A stretch of 64,000 nt of DNA from JAHEKB01 sp049115575. Lineage in GTDB: Bacteria > Bacteroidota > Bacteroidia > NS11-12g > UBA9320. Of the stretch, positions 33,538 to 42,382 are shown one piece after another; positions within the stretch are counted from its first letter, which is position 1, and every line of letters starts with the position of its first letter. The translations under genes and the position numbers were made by a program. The stretch lies in contig JAGDZU010000001.1 of the NCBI GenBank assembly GCA_049115575.1, forward strand, positions 310,001 through 374,000. The letters run 5' to 3'. The notes under the pieces were generated by a model. It saw only the letters and a program-made list of their open reading frames with translations, did not search any database and was not told where the DNA came from.

Positions 33538-34635
33538 TTGAGCGAGATTAGGGTCATAGAGGTCACAACAAAGAGAGATCAAAGAAGTTTTCACAAATTC
33601 AGACGGGAACTGTACAAAAAGGATAAGAATTTTATTTCTCACTTAGATGTTGATGTGGAGTCTTTATTTCACAATCAAAGCAATCCTCACCTCACAGAAG
33701 GAGAATGTGCAAGATGGTTGGCTTTAGAAGATGGAAAAGTTAGAGGCAAAATTGCCGCCTTTAAAACACCTAAAGCAACAGGTATAGGCTTCTTCGATGC
33801 GGTTAATGAACAATATGTGGCAAATGCTCTTTTTCAAACAGCAGAGGATTGGTTAAAATCTAAAGGTGTTGAACAATATGAGGCACCAATCAATGTTGGA
33901 GAGAGAGATCGTTTCTGGGGGCTACTAATTGAAGGGGATAGACCATCATCATTTCAAGAAAACTATAATTACTCATACTACCAATCTCTCTTTGAAAATT
34001 TTGGTTTTAAAAAGTCATTTGAACAAACCACTTCAGAACTAACACCTGCTCATATAGATTATGAATTTGTTGAATCACTATCAACACGAGCAGAGCGCAT
34101 TGATAATTTGAGAGTGGAGCATATTAAGTTCAAGGAATTGGATAGGTATGTTAAAGATTTTGTCTCAATTTATAATCAGGCTTGGAGCTCTTATTCATAT
34201 TATCAAGAAGTGACAGAGGAAGAAATCACCACTTTGTTTAAAAAGATGAAACTAATTTTAAGGGAGAATATGATATGGTTTACATATGTTGGACAAAGAC
34301 CTGTTGCTTTCTATGTGAGTGCATTGGACGTGAATCCACTGTTTAAAAAACTGAATGGTAAATTTGGCTGGTTCTCTAAGTTGAAGTTTTTGTGGGCCAA
34401 AAGAAATTTCAAGTTTGTAAGAACGAGAGGTTTAGTATTCGGTGTTATCCCTGATTATCAGAACAAAGCAGTCTTCGTTCCAATGATGCTGGCTATGTTT
34501 AAGGCTTTTAATGGGGACCCATTTTTAAAGTACATTGAGCTTTCATGGATAGGTGATTTCAACCCGAAAATGCACGCCCTTTTTGAGCGAATTGGGGCTG
34601 TTAAAAGCAAGCTTCATTATACCTATGAAAAATAG
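33538..34635 (+). CDS. GNAT-like (YghO-type) acyltransferase-fold protein
   Basis: About 365 residues. The start is put at TTG 33538 (SEIRVIEVTTKRDQRSF) rather than the GTG at 33517, because homologous proteins begin near this IxVIEV segment; a near-match promoter box (TAATTTCG) lies between. The N-terminal region contains FRRELYKKDKNFISHLDVDVESLF and LFHNQSNPHLTEGECARWLALEDGKVRGKIAA, as in YghO-like GNAT-fold proteins. The C-terminal half has LVFGVIPDYQNKAVFVPMMLAMF and YIELSWIGDFNPKMHALFERIGA, the acetyl-CoA loop and the last helix. Substrate unknown. It stands alone upstream of tRNA-Lys. Confidence 0.68.
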   Translation: MSEIRVIEVTTKRDQRSFHKFRRELYKKDKNFISHLDVDVESLFHNQSNPHLTEGECARWLALEDGKVRGKIAAFKTPKATGIGFFDAVNEQYVANALFQTAEDWLKSKGVEQYEAPINVGERDRFWGLLIEGDRPSSFQENYNYSYYQSLFENFGFKKSFEQTTSELTPAHIDYEFVESLSTRAERIDNLRVEHIKFKELDRYVKDFVSIYNQAWSSYSYYQEVTEEEITTLFKKMKLILRENMIWFTYVGQRPVAFYVSALDVNPLFKKLNGKFGWFSKLKFLWAKRNFKFVRTRGLVFGVIPDYQNKAVFVPMMLAMFKAFNGDPFLKYIELSWIGDFNPKMHALFERIGAVKSKLHYTYEK

Positions 34636-34646
34636 CCGCAATAAGT

Positions 34647-34676
34647 TTGCTATAAATAAAATGGATTTTACATTTG
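34647..34676 (+). promoter_or_regulatory. promoter of tRNA-Lys (TTG -33 and TACATTTG -7)
   Basis: TTG (34647-34649) is followed by 19 nt and an exact TACATTTG (34669-34676), the best full match to the Bacteroidota promoter consensus in the window. The tRNA starts 20 nt later. Confidence 0.7.
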
Positions 34677-34695
34677 CAGCCGCTTCGGCGGAGAT

Positions 34696-34768
34696 GATTC
34701 CTTAGCTCAGTTGGTAGAGCATCTCCCTTTTAAGGAGGGGGTCCTGGGTTCGAGCCCCAGAGGGATCA
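34696..34768 (+). tRNA. tRNA-Lys, anticodon TTT
   Basis: A 73-nt cloverleaf. The acceptor GATTCCT pairs with AGGGATC (one T-G), D-stem GCTC/GAGC, anticodon stem TCTCC/GGAGG with loop CTTTTAA giving anticodon TTT, and T-arm CTGGG-TTCGAGC-CCCAG. The discriminator base is A and no CCA is encoded. It reads AAA and AAG codons. A short CCGC-TTCG-GCGG hairpin (34680-34691) lies in the 5' leader and a terminator follows directly. Confidence 0.95.
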
Positions 34769-34771
34769 CTT

Positions 34772-34803
34772 AAAAGCCTTCGATTTTATCGAGGGCTTTT
34801 TTT
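34772..34803 (+). terminator. intrinsic terminator of tRNA-Lys
   Basis: Arms AAAAGCCTTCGAT and ATCGAGGGCTTTT pair with one G-U, loop of 3 nt, followed by a T-run. It lies 4 nt after the tRNA. Confidence 0.8.
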
Positions 34804-34889
34804 ATCTAAACGTTTTAAGATTCATCATTGCGAGCTCTGCAATGAAATAATATCTGTCAAAGTAGATAATACTAGTATATCAAAATCTA

Positions 34890-34897
34890 TAAATTTG
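34890..34897 (+). promoter_or_regulatory. -7 promoter box TAAATTTG
   Basis: Exact TAnnTTTG match ending 6 nt before the ATG at 34904 of the T9SS propeller-like gene; the in-frame TTG at 34895 is inside it. Confidence 0.55.
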
Positions 34898-34903
34898 AGA
34901 GTT

Positions 34904-36391
34904 ATGCTAGCTTTTCGAAATTCAGGCTTTCTACTACTTTCTTTCTTATCCATTTCAACATTTAACTCTTTTGCTCAATCTGTATTAGACCCAGATTGGG
35001 TGAAGATCGTACCCAGCGTAGTAGGTGAAGAAGGAGAGGCTTGGGGGATTGATAAAGATGATGCTGGGCATTTGTATTGGGCTGCGAGCATTAACAACAG
35101 CAACCAGGGCTTAGATATAATTACGTATAAACTAGATACTTCTGGAGCAGAATTATGGAATAGCCCATCTATTTATGGCGGGGCAGGGACACAGCATGCT
35201 TATGTCTGTAATGCATCAGACACCTTTGTTTATGTTGGCGGACGGTATTGTACGGGATCTGTCTTGACCTGTGATATGCTTGTAGTGAAATTGGATAAGT
35301 CAGATGGTAGTGTAGTTTGGGACAAGACTCTGAATTTTGCTTCCGATGGATATGATGAGGTAGATGGATTAGTTATTAAAGATGATGGGATATATATTGG
35401 AGGTTGGGCACAACAGCTTAAACCCGAAATTTACTTTGGAGATATTGGGCTCTGGAAATTGAATTTTGATGGTACAACTGTATGGTCAAATTTCATGGGA
35501 GCGGTCTTAACTTCTGAGCACCAAGACGGCCATTTTGTAGTTGATGATCAGGCTATTTATGCAGCTGGTTTGTGGGGAGGTGGGAGTATAGCCAATTTAT
35601 ATAATGGCTATTCTTTAATTGGCAAATTCAATAAGCAGTCAGGGAGCTTTATAGATTCCACACTTTTTGGGCATCAAAGCGGTGTTTTTTTAGATATAGA
35701 CAATGCTTTAGGCATGACTTCGGATGGCGAATTTCTGTATGTGACGGGTTATACCATTTTACCTGGTGAAACAGATTGGCAAATATTCGTTGCCAAATTT
35801 GATAAAGACCTGAACCAAATTTGGTATGTGGATTGGGGAGGGGGTGGTTCAGAAACGGCCAGGGCAATTTCTGTAGACCAAGGAATAATCTATGTAGCAG
35901 GGGTAACGGAGTCTGAATCTATAATGAAAGGAGGCAATCGCGATGCGGTCTTACTTGAGTTAGACACTGCAGGAAATATATTGGCCTATCAAAGCTGGGG
36001 AGATAGATTCAAGAACAATATTCACGATATGAAAGTAAGTGGAACGGAAGTTTACCTAACCGGTTCTATTGAAGACACTAGTGGTACCTTTAAAGATGCC
36101 TTTCTATTAAAAAGTACTAAAAGGACAGCGGGACTTCAATCTCAACACAGTTCTTTTCCCTCATTTAATATATTACCCAATCCCTCAACTGGTGAATTTA
36201 AAATTGAAGTTGGTCAACCTCATGAATTGAAGAAAATTACAATCAGGGATATACAAGGAAAGTTGGTTAATGAAATGCAAGCTGAATTGCTTGAAACTCA
36301 AATGGGTATACTCTTAGAAGAAAAAGGGTTATACTTTGTGAGCATGCATTTTAAAAACTATGCTATAACTAAACGCCTAATTATTCATTAG
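34904..36391 (+). CDS. T9SS-secreted beta-propeller-like protein
   Basis: About 495 residues. The signal peptide (FLLLSFLSISTFNSFAQS) is cleaved near residue 25. The body has repeated blades built around GGG or YVGG and a following DxxxVKLD, for example TFVYVGGRY with MLVVKLDKSDGSVVWDK, IYIGGWAQQ with IGLWKLNFDGTTVWSN and FLYVTGYT with IFVAKFDKDLNQIWY. This resembles SBBP/PQQ-like propellers seen in surface proteins. The C-terminal 75 residues (FNILPNPSTGEFKI to KRLIIH) form the T9SS sorting domain, so the product goes to the cell surface. No enzyme motif; binding or scaffold role is likely. A gene-fragment junction follows directly after the stop. Confidence 0.72.
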   Translation: MLAFRNSGFLLLSFLSISTFNSFAQSVLDPDWVKIVPSVVGEEGEAWGIDKDDAGHLYWAASINNSNQGLDIITYKLDTSGAELWNSPSIYGGAGTQHAYVCNASDTFVYVGGRYCTGSVLTCDMLVVKLDKSDGSVVWDKTLNFASDGYDEVDGLVIKDDGIYIGGWAQQLKPEIYFGDIGLWKLNFDGTTVWSNFMGAVLTSEHQDGHFVVDDQAIYAAGLWGGGSIANLYNGYSLIGKFNKQSGSFIDSTLFGHQSGVFLDIDNALGMTSDGEFLYVTGYTILPGETDWQIFVAKFDKDLNQIWYVDWGGGGSETARAISVDQGIIYVAGVTESESIMKGGNRDAVLLELDTAGNILAYQSWGDRFKNNIHDMKVSGTEVYLTGSIEDTSGTFKDAFLLKSTKRTAGLQSQHSSFPSFNILPNPSTGEFKIEVGQPHELKKITIRDIQGKLVNEMQAELLETQMGILLEEKGLYFVSMHFKNYAITKRLIIH

Positions 36392-36620
36392 ATGAACACG
36401 CTAGCTCAGATTCTTATTGTTGCTCATGCTGTTCTCGGAGGCTTTGCTCTTTTGAGCGTCGGAGTAGCACTTTATATGACCAATGGGAATAAGCATAATC
36501 GAACAACAATTAGAACAAGGAGAGAATAGGCTCAATCTTTCAGATGTGCCTTCAGGAATTTATTTTCTAAATGTTAGCACGAATGGAAAGAATGAGATTT
36601 ATAGATTAGTTAAATCTTAA
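36392..36620 (+). pseudogene. junction of a DUF2306-like N-terminus and a T9SS-tail remnant
   Basis: Two short frames overlap here. The first (36392-36529, directly after the previous stop codon) reads MNTLAQILIVAHAVLGGFAL then LSVGVALYMTNGNKHNR, like the first helix of DUF2306-type membrane proteins, and then stops. The second, in another frame (ending 36620), reads IIEQQLEQGENRLNLSDVPS and then GIYFLNVSTNGKNEIYRLVKS, the last 40 residues of a T9SS sorting domain with no protein in front of it. The likely explanation is a deletion that joined the start of one gene to the end of another near 36490-36500. The last codons overlap the end of the opposite DUF4199 gene. Confidence 0.6.
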
Positions 36621-37093
36621 GACTTCCTAGTGAAAATAGCCACTATTGCAGAAAATACTATGCCCATTACAGCACTCCAGATGGTTGACTGTATCATATA
36701 GCTTTTTAAATTGAAATAAGCCTCTGCTTCTTCCTGAGATTTCATTCCATGCTCCACGGTATATGCTATTACGGTATCGAAATAATCAGGTGTTATGATT
36801 TCGGAAATAACCCATTGAGTCAAAGGACTAAATATGGTAACTATTGCGGTCATGATTAAACCCGTGATGAATCCTTGTTTATAGGTCATTATTCCACCGA
36901 AATCCTTAATTCTTTTTGATCTTAAGGCAAAGACATAAATAAGTATAGCTGGAATCAAATAGAGCATAGTATAAGTTGGATGCTTCTCGATATGTACATC
37001 GTGTAAGCCAACGGCTTTCTCTAGAACCATCCATAAAATTGTGGCGATTATGAATATGAAAGCCCATCTAATTTCAGTTTTGAATTTATTCAT
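36617..37093 (-). CDS. DUF4199-family membrane protein
   Basis: A protein of 158 residues with four hydrophobic helices (WAFIFIIATILWMVLEKAVGL, TMLYLIPAILIYVFAL, GFITGLIMTAIVTIFSPL, QSTIWSAVMGIVFSAIVAIF). The charged segment RSKRIKDFGGIMTYKQGF between helices 2 and 3 is typical of DUF4199, a Bacteroidota family of unknown function. It is the last gene of the fibre operon, 6 nt after the TfoX-like gene. No regulatory features are seen. Confidence 0.7.
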   Translation of the reverse strand: MNKFKTEIRWAFIFIIATILWMVLEKAVGLHDVHIEKHPTYTMLYLIPAILIYVFALRSKRIKDFGGIMTYKQGFITGLIMTAIVTIFSPLTQWVISEIITPDYFDTVIAYTVEHGMKSQEEAEAYFNLKSYMIQSTIWSAVMGIVFSAIVAIFTRKS

Positions 37094-37099
37094 GACTAA

Positions 37100-37432
37100 T
37101 TATTGTTTTCTGGTGGTTGGTTTGGGTTTCAAAGTCCTGGCATAATTAATGCTCTTTTTAATCCAAAAAGGAAGAACTTCTATGTCGTTAAGCATAAACT
37201 CCTGAATATGAATGTATTCTTTCATTGGTCTGCCATGCTGCATCATAGGTTCACCGCCCATAGAAATAATCAAAGCTCTGTCTTTCTGAGATAATCGAAT
37301 TCCAATTTCATCATCTTTACTTATAAAACTAAACATGTTGCCATTGATAGATGTATAGCGCATGGTCTTACCCTTAATCTCAAGATTTTCTATTGCGCTT
37401 GCCAACGCTTCGTACTGATTTCTTGCCCCCAT
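37100..37432 (-). CDS. TfoX N-terminal-like small protein
   Basis: A protein of 110 residues. MRYTSINGNMFSFISKDDEIGIRLSQKDR and MMQHGRPMKEYIHIQEFML resemble the TfoX/Sxy N-terminal domain, in which a GxMF motif is followed by a sheet and a GRxMKxYV motif. In enterobacteria Sxy activates competence genes, but single-domain members in other phyla have no known role. Its ATG overlaps the stop codon of the T9SS-tailed gene by one base (TAATG), so translation is coupled to the fibre operon. The assignment is by motif only. Confidence 0.55.
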   Translation of the reverse strand: MGARNQYEALASAIENLEIKGKTMRYTSINGNMFSFISKDDEIGIRLSQKDRALIISMGGEPMMQHGRPMKEYIHIQEFMLNDIEVLPFWIKKSINYARTLKPKPTTRKQ

Positions 37433-37917
37433 TACTGATAAATTACTCGCCTAATATACTGTGAATTGTTTACTGTTATCAAAATTATGTATAAGCCTGC
37501 AGGTAAATTCTCAAAATCAATTTCAACAAAATTGGATTCTGGATTGAGATTTAATACTTCAATTCCTTGCATATTAATAGCGCTGATTTGGCTAATTGGC
37601 TCACCAATGCTGGTTATATTAATGAATTGATTAGTGGGATTTGGATACAAGCTAAATGATGTGTTCAGAGTAGGAATACTATTTAAATCTGAAGTATCAT
37701 GATTATTATAACTGAACCAATGGTTCTGGGCATAAGAAGACTTTTGAAGCTCCCCTGAGTTCCACATATTTACGATTTGCTGTTTGCTTTCAGTGCTTTG
37801 AGACAAAGCGCCATGAGTAAACATTCCAGGTACTATGGATTGATAATTGGTGCTGCTCGATTGTGCAAAACAAGCAAGCGAGCAACATAGAAGTATGAAG
37901 ATATTAAATGTTCTCAT
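37432..37917 (-). CDS. small secreted protein with T9SS sorting domain
   Basis: A protein of 161 residues, of which only about 60 lie between the signal peptide (NIFILLCCSLACFAQS) and the T9SS tail. The middle part is SSSTNYQSIVPGMFTHGALS onwards with no known domain. The tail starts at FSLYPNPTNQFINIT and ends PAGLYIILITVNNSQYIRRVIY. The gene starts 1 nt after the stop codon of the large fibre-like gene and its stop overlaps the TfoX-like gene start. It may carry or anchor the fibre protein at the surface, as the fibre gene itself has no T9SS tail; this is inference. Confidence 0.68.
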   Translation of the reverse strand: MRTFNIFILLCCSLACFAQSSSTNYQSIVPGMFTHGALSQSTESKQQIVNMWNSGELQKSSYAQNHWFSYNNHDTSDLNSIPTLNTSFSLYPNPTNQFINITSIGEPISQISAINMQGIEVLNLNPESNFVEIDFENLPAGLYIILITVNNSQYIRRVIYQ

Positions 37918-37918
37918 T

Positions 37919-40900
37919 TTATGGGTTGCTTATTGGTTGATACAATAATTTACCCTTCATCTTCTGTTCTTTCTCTTGTTCTACTTCGAGTCTGTTTTCA
38001 TTGGCATAATCGTCTTTTCTTATTCCAGTGACTTGCCAGCTTACCTTCACATTGGGTTTATCAGTCTTTATTTTAAATTGATTATTCTCAATCTCTTCCC
38101 AAACTACAGCTTGAGCAAATGAACCTATACAAGTGAGCTGATATCGATATTCCATATTTAGAGATTGGAAATAGGAGGGAAGTGTAATAGTAGCATCTCC
38201 ATTTGCATCTGTAACTATATTTCCGTTATATACATTCATCATATCAGGAGACTCCACAAATGAGTGCACTAAGTATTTGTTATATGGGTCTAGTGGATGA
38301 TCAATTCTAAAACTACCACCAAGTTTAGAAACATTGCCCAGGACATCTAAGTTTCCTTGAATCACCATTTGTCCATTGAGTCCAATAAAGCCATTGCTGA
38401 ATAATGTATCTAAGAACAACGCTGTTGGCCCTTGAGGAGAGACCAGTTGTAGTTGTCTAATTTCTGGCTGAATAATAAAGCCTATAGAATCTCCAGTACT
38501 TGGTGCGTCAAAGGCCATAACCACTCCGCTTCCAATTGGGTTAAACATACTATAGCTTACTTGTGGAAACTCCATAAGATACATTTGCATACCTGAACGT
38601 GCAAATACGCCATTGACAGGGTCAAAAGTGGTACTTATAGAACCGGCACCGCCAAGCTGATTAACATCTACATGGAGCAAAGAGTCGACTTGATATACTT
38701 CTTTAACAACACCTTCTGTAGTTCTGCTTTTGTCTCCCGGTGTCTTTGTAATTTTTATAGAATCACCGGTTTGCTTGCTGTAATCAACACCCACTGTACG
38801 ACCCGCCTCCATATTTACAACATGTCTAATCCATTCATTGGTGTGTTCAACTTTGTTTAATCCCTGCACAGTTTTAGAACTGTCTGAGGTATTTATGGTT
38901 TCTTTAACAAAATGACCAGTAGCATCATTTTCCCAAGCATGTTCAACGGCATCTCCTCTAAAGATAACACGATCATATCCGTCGTAAGTTCTAGTTTGTG
39001 TGCTTGGATTATTATTTTCGGTTAGGGTATCATTAGGGTTTGGGCTATTATCAAATACATGTAGTTCTGAATTACCTTTGGCATCCACTCTTCTAACTTG
39101 TCTATCTAATCCGTCGTAGGTTTGAGTTCCTCCCAATGGGTCCCAGCCTTCTATAATGCTTTTACCTGTATTGGTGTCTGTGTATTCATTGGTTCCCGTG
39201 CTATCCAGTTCCCTAACAAGGCGGCTTAATCCATCATAAGTTCTAGTTCCAGTTTCTGGATCATTTTCTTCCTCTATTCTTACAACATTAGAGTTGTCAT
39301 CATATTCATAGACGGTACTATGGCCATCCTCATCTGTTTCTATTTCATCTGTTTTTACTCCTCTTAATCTACGTAAGTCGTCCTCAGGGACTTTGGTTAG
39401 AACTATGGTATCATTATTGAAAATATGTCGAGTAGTGAATTCACCTGGAAACACTAAATCATGCTCAAATATATTTCCAGTATTATGTGTTCCAGTGAGT
39501 ATGCCACCAGGAAGTGTCCAGTCCCATCCACTTAATGGATTACTAGGATCGGTTAATCTCAACAATGGCACTTCAAATGAATCAGTGATGAGCCAATTTG
39601 TACTAAATATGTCCGTAAACACAGGGCCCGGGAATATCAACGGCAATAGCAGGTCCGCCGAGTCCCTCACTTCTATCTTTGCATTTTCATTGCCTAAATC
39701 CATATCAATTTTTAGCCCCATATTGGCCGCCTCCATTTCCATACTGTGGTTTGTGATTTGCACGAAGTTGCCATCTGCGTCCACCGCCCATTTCGTGAGA
39801 TCCGGAGTAGAATGAGTAGAAATCACTTTACCAGTAGCCGTGTCAGTAACCTCTTTAATCCATGATTTGCCATCAGCACTTAATCTTTCAGTCACCTTTA
39901 AACCACCAGTTTCACGATCTGTACGCTCTGGCGTTACAACTAACTTTGATGTTGGGCTTTCTAGAACCAACGTACCTGGTTCAACAACGATGAATCGCCC
40001 ACTTGCCACATCGCGATAAGTAGAACTATTGTTCCTCATGTTTTCATTTCTCCACCCAATAATATTTCCTGTAGAATCTCTGATTTCAAAGTCATAAGAC
40101 TCCGCATAAGCTCCAACTGTTCTTTTCTCGGTATAAGTGAGTTTGCCAGATGTGGTATCAAAATGCTCAATTATTCTGAAATGAGCAGTGTCCTTGTGAT
40201 GTAATACCAAAATTCCATTGTGATACTGCTTTTTTTCTTCCTTAAAGTCTTTCTTAGTTGTTTCTTCAATGAGTTTGCCATCTGAATAAGTTCGATACTC
40301 TTGACATAATTTATTATTAACATCGAGCTTTAATGTTTTAACTCGAACTAAATCTCCATTTTTATCATAGTGGCTAATTGTGGTTTGACTACTACCATCT
40401 GGGTTATTGGTATTTGTTTCTTGCTTGCTACGCTTGCCGGTATGCTTATTGGAATAGGTAGTAATGGTGGAATTACCAAAGTCGTATTTTTCTACTATTT
40501 GACCATTGTATTCATACTTTTCTACTGGTGGAGAGTTCACTCTCATAGAATACCAAATGGTATCATTATTGAGTACTTTGAAAGTCCCAGTATTGGGATT
40601 CAATACAAACCTAACATCACCATTTATATCTCTAAGCACCAAAGAATCTCCATCTTGTAATGATGAACTGCTTCTAGAACTATCTGCATAGGCAGCTCTG
40701 AGCGCATAGGGTACTGCTAGAATTTGAACATCTGGCGATAAAGTCTCCATGCCATTCACTCCGTCGTCAAATGAAACTTCAAGATAAATGAGATCATTAG
40801 CCCAAATACTTGAACTTAATGAAGGTTGAGGGCTAGCTCCAAGAACAACAGAGTAAGCTCCATTAAAGACTTCTAAGTTCATGCTTCCGCTTGACCATAG

Positions 40901-41062
40901 AGTAGAACTTCCGTCGTTGATTTTGAATTCGAAATCAAAACTTCCATTGTAGGGTTTGCCAGAAGTATCGGCAATTTGACCTTGATAAGGAATGAGATTT
41001 GGAATTTGTGAAAAAGAGGTAATAGAAAGGCAAATAGCCAGAAGTGTAATAAGGTTTTTCAT
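37919..41062 (-). CDS. large fibre-like surface protein with YD-type repeats
   Basis: A protein of about 1047 residues from the ATG at 41062. After a signal peptide (KNLITLLAICLSITSFSQ) comes an N-terminal domain common to fibre proteins, with PNLIPYQGQIADTSGKPYNG to VPYALRAAYAD. The middle (about 140-790) is full of tyrosine/aspartate repeats of YD type: GTRTYDGLSRLVRELDSTGT, GGTQTYDGLDRQVRRVDAKG and TQTRTYDGYDRVIF. The last 140 residues (GGSFRIDHPLDPYNKYLVHS, FVESPDMMNVYNGNIVTDANG, KPNVKVSWQVTGIRKDDYA) match a C-terminal domain found on tail-fibre-like proteins. It has no T9SS tail. It heads an operon with a T9SS-tailed partner. Adhesion or surface display is inferred. Confidence 0.65.
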   Translation of the reverse strand: MKNLITLLAICLSITSFSQIPNLIPYQGQIADTSGKPYNGSFDFEFKINDGSSTLWSSGSMNLEVFNGAYSVVLGASPQPSLSSSIWANDLIYLEVSFDDGVNGMETLSPDVQILAVPYALRAAYADSSRSSSSLQDGDSLVLRDINGDVRFVLNPNTGTFKVLNNDTIWYSMRVNSPPVEKYEYNGQIVEKYDFGNSTITTYSNKHTGKRSKQETNTNNPDGSSQTTISHYDKNGDLVRVKTLKLDVNNKLCQEYRTYSDGKLIEETTKKDFKEEKKQYHNGILVLHHKDTAHFRIIEHFDTTSGKLTYTEKRTVGAYAESYDFEIRDSTGNIIGWRNENMRNNSSTYRDVASGRFIVVEPGTLVLESPTSKLVVTPERTDRETGGLKVTERLSADGKSWIKEVTDTATGKVISTHSTPDLTKWAVDADGNFVQITNHSMEMEAANMGLKIDMDLGNENAKIEVRDSADLLLPLIFPGPVFTDIFSTNWLITDSFEVPLLRLTDPSNPLSGWDWTLPGGILTGTHNTGNIFEHDLVFPGEFTTRHIFNNDTIVLTKVPEDDLRRLRGVKTDEIETDEDGHSTVYEYDDNSNVVRIEEENDPETGTRTYDGLSRLVRELDSTGTNEYTDTNTGKSIIEGWDPLGGTQTYDGLDRQVRRVDAKGNSELHVFDNSPNPNDTLTENNNPSTQTRTYDGYDRVIFRGDAVEHAWENDATGHFVKETINTSDSSKTVQGLNKVEHTNEWIRHVVNMEAGRTVGVDYSKQTGDSIKITKTPGDKSRTTEGVVKEVYQVDSLLHVDVNQLGGAGSISTTFDPVNGVFARSGMQMYLMEFPQVSYSMFNPIGSGVVMAFDAPSTGDSIGFIIQPEIRQLQLVSPQGPTALFLDTLFSNGFIGLNGQMVIQGNLDVLGNVSKLGGSFRIDHPLDPYNKYLVHSFVESPDMMNVYNGNIVTDANGDATITLPSYFQSLNMEYRYQLTCIGSFAQAVVWEEIENNQFKIKTDKPNVKVSWQVTGIRKDDYANENRLEVEQEKEQKMKGKLLYQPISNP

Positions 41063-41192
41063 GGAAATTTGGTTTTTAAGGCTTTGCCAATGTAGCAAAT
41101 TCTCAATGAAAATGAGGGAATAAGGAGGCTTAGGAATCTAACTACTTAGCTTATTAGCTTGAAATCAGCTTTTTAAGCTATGTCATATTTTA

Positions 41193-41513
41193 CTAGACTG
41201 TAACTAGCTTATCTGACTCATTAATGATGTCATATAAGTCCGCCATGGTAGATATTGGGCAGAGCTTTGTACCTTTAGAATTTCTAATTTCTAAGCAGGT
41301 ACCGCATGCTAGTATTTCTCCTCCGGCATTTACCAATGCTTGCATTTGTTCCGCAGTATTGAACTGTTCTGTACCAATAGTTTCGGCCTCAACACCTTTG
41401 GCAAGTAAGAACACTTTAACATTATCACCCTTGTTCAAGGCAAAATTACCAAGTCTAAATGCGTTCCAGACAGTTTCAGCATCGGTAGATGAAATTACTA
41501 TTCCTAGTTTCAC
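41193..41513 (-). CDS. DsrE/DsrF-family protein
   Basis: A protein of 106 residues with the DsrE fold: KLGIVISSTDAETVWNAFRLGNFAL at the start and KVFLLAKGVEAE in the second strand. The cysteines in ILACGTCLEIRN (CxxC) are the likely sulfur-handling residues. DsrE-type proteins carry persulfide sulfur, but the role of this one is not known. It starts at GTG 41513 and overlaps the upstream reductase gene by 4 nt (GTGA), so it is the last gene of the sugar operon by position rather than clear function. Confidence 0.72.
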   Translation of the reverse strand: MKLGIVISSTDAETVWNAFRLGNFALNKGDNVKVFLLAKGVEAETIGTEQFNTAEQMQALVNAGGEILACGTCLEIRNSKGTKLCPISTMADLYDIINESDKLVTV

Positions 41514-42382
41514 AGTTTAGTTCTTAGGTAGTCGTCTACATTGTGAAATTGAAAGTCAGGATATTCATTCAGAAATTTAGATGAAATATGCCCGCTTAAA
41601 AGAGGCCTAGCGGCCTTCTGTCCCAAATCTTTGGTTAGTACACCACCAACGGTACATTTATGCCCAGGAAGATAACTCAACACCTTCTTAGCCAATTGGA
41701 TACGGTTCATGAAATCTGTGCTTCCTACATGGTAAATACCCGATTTATGATCTACGGCCAATTGAGTCCCAACTCTAGCTACGTCAAAAGCCCAAACAGG
41801 AGTGGCATACTGATCCTGAGGTAAATTCATAGACCATTCTCTACCATCTTTAACATCATTGATGATTCGAATTATAAAGTTTTTTCCTCTTATTTCATCG
41901 CCATAGACATTCCCAATTCTTAGAATTATACCTGAGCTAGGAAGTTCTTTTTCCATATGTTGTTCAACTTCGAGTTTGTGCTTTCCATAAACACTCAAAG
42001 GATTAACCTCATCTGTTTCTACGTAAGGACCAGAGGTGCCATCAAATACATAATCTGTGGAGGTATAAATTAGACTTGCTGAATACTTCTTGCATAGCTG
42101 TATTACGTTAATAGCCGTCTGTACTGTTTTTTCGTAGCTTTCATCAATATGATCTTCACAGTAGTCTACATGTGCAAGTGCCGCACAATGAACTATGGCC
42201 TCCGGATTAAAGCTGTCTAAATCAAAATTTCTAGGGTCATCCAAATGAATGGCGTCAAAGAATACTGTATGATCTGTTTCAAGCGTAGTGTGTGTTCCAA
42301 CTACTTCATGTCCTTCATCTTTCAAATGCTTCATGAAGTTTCCCCCTACAAGGCCAGATGCCCCAATTACAAAAAATCTCAT
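41510..42382 (-). CDS. RmlD-like sugar 4-ketoreductase (SDR)
   Basis: About 290 residues from the ATG at 42382; a longer in-frame start would run into the preceding gene. The Rossmann motif is IGASGLVGGNFMKHL. The catalytic Tyr and Lys are in PLSVYGKHKLEVEQ (YxxxK), preceded by IYTSTDYVFDGTSGPY, as in dTDP-4-dehydrorhamnose reductase RmlD. HCAALAHVDYCED is also typical. It reduces a 4-keto group on an activated sugar. Because the operon contains a cytidylyltransferase and no thymidylyltransferase, the carrier may be CDP instead of dTDP. It overlaps the epimerase gene by 4 nt (ATGA). Confidence 0.8.
   Translation of the reverse strand: MRFFVIGASGLVGGNFMKHLKDEGHEVVGTHTTLETDHTVFFDAIHLDDPRNFDLDSFNPEAIVHCAALAHVDYCEDHIDESYEKTVQTAINVIQLCKKYSASLIYTSTDYVFDGTSGPYVETDEVNPLSVYGKHKLEVEQHMEKELPSSGIILRIGNVYGDEIRGKNFIIRIINDVKDGREWSMNLPQDQYATPVWAFDVARVGTQLAVDHKSGIYHVGSTDFMNRIQLAKKVLSYLPGHKCTVGGVLTKDLGQKAARPLLSGHISSKFLNEYPDFQFHNVDDYLRTKL

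Noticed and set aside
36392..36529. intact small membrane-protein gene
   Set aside because: The frame stops after one helix and its continuation is replaced by an out-of-frame T9SS tail, so a remnant is more likely.
39393..39815. 140-residue frame on the plus strand
   Set aside because: It is antisense to the fibre-like gene and shows only low-complexity hydrophobic sequence.
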